Positions 60,737-64,000 of a DNA stretch of 64,000 nt are shown piece by piece. Source of the DNA: Devosia sp. (lineage in GTDB: Bacteria > Pseudomonadota > Alphaproteobacteria > Rhizobiales > Devosiaceae). Every line of letters begins with the position of its first letter. The first letter of the stretch is position 1. The notes below the pieces were generated by a model, which worked only from the letters and a program-made list of their open reading frames with translations, was not told the DNA's origin and did no database searches. The DNA is taken from positions 1 to 64,000 of the forward strand of contig NZ_JACZKG010000012.1 in the NCBI RefSeq assembly GCF_014860165.1, given 5' to 3'. The position numbers were made by a program, and so were the translations under genes.

Positions 60737-62988
60737 TCGCGCGCCGCCAGGTGCTGGCCGGTCAGCGAATTCTTCGCCCTGGCCAAGTCGGCCGGCACGC
60801 CCTCGAACTGAACCGTCCCGCCATCCTGGCCGGCGCCCGGACCCAGATCGATGACCCAGTCCGCGCGTGAGATCACATCCAGATTGTGCTCGATGACGAT
60901 GACCGAGGAGCCGGCATCGACCAGCCGGTCGAAAAGGCCGATCAGCGTATCGACATCGTTCATGTGAAGGCCCGTGGTGGGTTCATCGAGCACATAGATA
61001 TTGCCCTCCTTCCCCAGTTCGGCGGCGAGCTTGAGCCGCTGGCGTTCGCCGCCCGAGAGCGTCGAGAGCGGCTGGCCCAAGGTCAGATAGCCCAGGCCGA
61101 CATCGTCGAGGCTGCCCAGAATCTTGGCGATGGCCGCCTCGGTGAAGAAGCCGACGGCGTCCGAGATGCTCATTTCGTAGACGTCGCTGATCGACCTGCC
61201 GCGCAGCTGGTGCTGCAGCACCTCGGCGGTGAAGCGCTTGCCTTCGCAGGTCTCGCAGGTGGTGATCATCGGGTCGAGATGGGCAAGGTCGGTATAGATG
61301 ACGCCCAGCCCGTTGCAGTCCGGGCAGGCCCCCTTGGAATTGGCCGAGAACAAGGCGGCGTCGACGCCATTGGCCTTGGCGAAGGCCTTGCGCACATTGT
61401 CGAGGATGCCGGTATAGGTGGCGGTATTGGAACGGCGCGAGCCCCGCGCCAGGTTCTGGTCGATGATGATGGTGTCGGGATAGGCTGATGGCAGGCAGCC
61501 CTGGATCAGGCTGGATTTGCCCGATCCGGCGACGCCCGAGACGGCGGTCAGCACACCCCTGGGGACGGAGACCGAGACATCCTTGAGGTTGTTGAGGCCG
61601 GCATGAGCGATCCTGAGCTCGCCAGTCGGCTGGCGGACCTTGTCCTTGATCGGCTGATGCTTCCTGATGTGGTTGCCGGTGAGGGTACCTGAGGTCAGGA
61701 GGCCTGCATAATCGCCCTCATAAACCACCTCGCCGCCCTTGCTGCCGGCGAAGGGTCCCATGTCCACCACATGGTCCGCAATGGCGATCATGTCGGGCTT
61801 GTGCTCGACGATCAGCACCGTATTGCCCTTGTCCCGCAGCTGCTGCATCAGCCCGGCCAGCCGGCCGACATCGTGCGGGTGGAGACCCACCGAGGGTTCG
61901 TCGAACACATAGGTGATGTCGGTCAGCGACGAGCCCAGGTGGCGCACCATCTTGACGCGCTGGCTTTCGCCGCCTGACAGGGTCGAGCTCTCGCGGTCGA
62001 GGCTGAGATAGCCGAGGCCGATGGTCACCAGGTTTTCCAGCCGCAGCGCCAGCGCCTCCAGCATCGGCCCCACTTGCGGCGCCTTGATCTGGCGGACCAG
62101 TTCGGCCAGCTCGCTCACCTGCATGGCCGACAGCTCGGCAATGTTGTGGCCTTCCACCTTGCTGCCCAGGGCCGCCTGGTTCAGCCGGGCGCCGTGGCAG
62201 GAAGGGCAGCTGGCGCGGGTGAAGATTTTCTCGTATTCGCGCAGCACATGCGGTTGCAGGCTTTCGGGGTCCTTGCTGCCCAGGCCCTTCTTGAGCTTGG
62301 CGACGACGCCTTCATAGGTGAGGCCGATCTTGCCCACCTTGATCTTGCGGCCGTCATCGAGGTGGAACAGGTTGTGGCGCTCCTCCTCGGTGAACCTGCT
62401 GATCGGCTTGTCCATGTCGAACAGGCCGGAATTCTTGTAGATTTCCCACCACCAGCTATCGACGGCAAAGTCCTTGGGGAGCAGGGCGCCCTGGTTGAGC
62501 GATTTGCTCTCATCGACAACGGCAGACATATCCATCGCCGCCACCTGCCCGATGCCCTCACAGTCCTGACACATGCCGCGCGGATCGTTGTAGGAATAGA
62601 GGCTGGGCGGTCCGAGCCGCGGCTCGGCCAGCCGGGAGAACAATACGCGCAGCATCTGCGCGGCGTCCGTCACCGTCGCCACGGTCGAACGCGAGTTGCC
62701 GCCCAGACGCTGCTGGTCGACGATGATGGCGGCCGAGATGTTCTCGAGCTGGTCGGCATCGGGTTGGCCATAGCGCGGCATGAATTGCTGCACGAAGGCC
62801 GGATAAGTCTCGTTGATCAGGCGCTGACTTTCCGCGGCTATGGTGCCGAAGACCAGCGACGACTTGCCCGAGCCCGACACTCCGGTAAACACCGTGATCT
62901 GGCGCTTTGGAATGTCCAGCGAGACATTCTTGAGATTGTTCTCGCGGGCGCCGCGGATGATGATCGAGCCGTAAAGGGGAGTGGTCAA
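60733..62988 (-). CDS. Compact UvrA-like ABC ATPase (UvrA paralog lacking UvrB-binding region)
   Basis: 'IIIRGARENNLKNVSLDIPKRQITVFTGVSGSGKSSLVFGTI', two signatures 'TLSGGESQRVKM' and 'TLSGGERQRLKL'; TTG start with GAGGA SD. Confidence 0.93.
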   Translation of the reverse strand: MTTPLYGSIIIRGARENNLKNVSLDIPKRQITVFTGVSGSGKSSLVFGTIAAESQRLINETYPAFVQQFMPRYGQPDADQLENISAAIIVDQQRLGGNSRSTVATVTDAAQMLRVLFSRLAEPRLGPPSLYSYNDPRGMCQDCEGIGQVAAMDMSAVVDESKSLNQGALLPKDFAVDSWWWEIYKNSGLFDMDKPISRFTEEERHNLFHLDDGRKIKVGKIGLTYEGVVAKLKKGLGSKDPESLQPHVLREYEKIFTRASCPSCHGARLNQAALGSKVEGHNIAELSAMQVSELAELVRQIKAPQVGPMLEALALRLENLVTIGLGYLSLDRESSTLSGGESQRVKMVRHLGSSLTDITYVFDEPSVGLHPHDVGRLAGLMQQLRDKGNTVLIVEHKPDMIAIADHVVDMGPFAGSKGGEVVYEGDYAGLLTSGTLTGNHIRKHQPIKDKVRQPTGELRIAHAGLNNLKDVSVSVPRGVLTAVSGVAGSGKSSLIQGCLPSAYPDTIIIDQNLARGSRRSNTATYTGILDNVRKAFAKANGVDAALFSANSKGACPDCNGLGVIYTDLAHLDPMITTCETCEGKRFTAEVLQHQLRGRSISDVYEMSISDAVGFFTEAAIAKILGSLDDVGLGYLTLGQPLSTLSGGERQRLKLAAELGKEGNIYVLDEPTTGLHMNDVDTLIGLFDRLVDAGSSVIVIEHNLDVISRADWVIDLGPGAGQDGGTVQFEGVPADLARAKNSLTGQHLAARD

Positions 62989-63095
62989 GGGCAGTCCTCT
63001 TGGTTGGGCCGGAGCCAGACCGACTTTGCGGCAGCTTGCTGACATGACGTGTCAGCGAGCCGATTTTCGACAGCGTGCGCGATATTCAAGCTGGC

Positions 63096-63521
63096 CTAGC
63101 CGACAGACCTGCGGATCAGCGCGGCAAGCATGTCCTCATCTGCCTTGGTGAGCCTGGTCACGGCGAAGGAGGTCGGCCACACCGTGCCATCATCGAGCCT
63201 GGCCGCGTCGTTGAAGCCGAAGCTCGCATAGCGGGAATCGAACTTGCCGGCCGGCGTCAGGAAGCACACCACCTTGCCATCCCCATTGGCCCAGGCCGGC
63301 ATGCCGTACCAGGTCTTGGGAGACAGGTCCGGGGCGTTCTCGCTCACCAGGGCATGGATGCGTTCGGCAATCGCCTTGTCGCTTTCGTTGAGTTCGGCGA
63401 TCTTGGCGAGCAGATCGCCGAGGCCGTCGGCCTTCTTGCCCCTTTTGCGCTCGACCTTGGCATCCTGCATCGCCTCGAGTTCGGCATCCGAAAAGGTCTT
63501 CTTGCTGGTCTTGCTAGCCAT
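63096..63521 (-). CDS. DUF1801-like (YdhG-type) protein
   Basis: 'LSPKTWYGMPAWANGDGKVVCFLTPAGKFDSRYASFGFNDAARLDDGTVWPTSFAV'. Confidence 0.82.
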   Translation of the reverse strand: MASKTSKKTFSDAELEAMQDAKVERKRGKKADGLGDLLAKIAELNESDKAIAERIHALVSENAPDLSPKTWYGMPAWANGDGKVVCFLTPAGKFDSRYASFGFNDAARLDDGTVWPTSFAVTRLTKADEDMLAALIRRSVG

Positions 63522-63556
63522 CAGAATTCTCCCTGTATGGTCTTGGACGTTGCACG

Positions 63557-63979
63557 TCAGTCGAGCCGCGACAGCAGCTCGTCGAGCCGGGTCACGAATT
63601 GTTTCCAGGAGGCCCGGGCGCCCTTGTAGGCAGCGTCCTGATCGGGACGGAATCCGGTCTGCTCCATGCGGATAATGGCGCCCCTCGGCGTCGGCTCGAG
63701 CGTGAAGGTCACCACGCTTTCAAGGCCGAAGGCCTGCCAGGAGTAGGACAGTGATCTGTTGGGCTCGATATCGAGCACCTGGCAATCGACCACAACACTG
63801 ATATCGGGCTGGGGCTGCCGGCTGAAGGTAAACTTCTGGCCCTTTTCCGGCTTGAAATCGGTCTTCATCAGCCATTCCTCGAGCAGGTGCGGCTGCGTCA
63901 GCGCCCGCCAAATCTTTTCCGGCGGATGGGCAACCTCGCGCTCGATGACGACGGTGCGGATGGGCGGTATCTCGGTCAT
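63557..63979 (-). CDS. SRPBCC/AHSA1-domain protein
   Basis: 'REVAHPPEKIWRALTQPHLLEEWLMKTDFKPEKGQKFTFS', 'TFTLEPTPRGAIIRMEQTGF'. Confidence 0.92.
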   Translation of the reverse strand: MTEIPPIRTVVIEREVAHPPEKIWRALTQPHLLEEWLMKTDFKPEKGQKFTFSRQPQPDISVVVDCQVLDIEPNRSLSYSWQAFGLESVVTFTLEPTPRGAIIRMEQTGFRPDQDAAYKGARASWKQFVTRLDELLSRLD

Positions 63980-64000
63980 TGGTCCATCCTCGTGAGCAGA

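Overview
The window looks like a core chromosomal segment of a GC-rich alphaproteobacterium. Gene content (ActS/ActR, Irr next to fabAB, MmcB, UvrA-like protein without a UvrB-binding region) suggests Hyphomicrobiales, possibly Devosia-like; this is inference only, with no database search. About 62 genes are called. The landmark region is the replication-initiation block on the minus strand: rpsT, dnaA, (plus-strand SDR), dnaN, recF, gyrB. Other recognisable genes are mutM, ubiE-ubiB, dut, fabB/fabA, irr, infC, queG, uppP, lolA-like, ftsK, glnK-amtB, a CnoX-like trx-TPR/LonSB/Trm112 cluster, tRNA-Gly(GCC) and a compact UvrA paralog. There is no phage, transposon, CRISPR array or clear defence island. 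The best unexplained signals are mostly non-coding or architectural: (1) a three-hairpin 3'UTR downstream of amtB, including a 27-nt near-perfect inverted repeat followed by an intrinsic terminator; (2) a ~12-fold DPATG repeat tail on a class A penicillin-binding protein; (3) a long non-coding dnaA-rpsT gap with four GANTC sites in 100 bp; (4) an intrinsic-terminator-like hairpin about 40 nt upstream of dnaN on the coding strand; (5) an infC start best explained as AUU; (6) a thermonuclease-SH3 fusion with an internal lipobox; and (7) three tandem MFS paralogs interrupted by mmcB. Several REP-like inverted repeats are scattered between genes.
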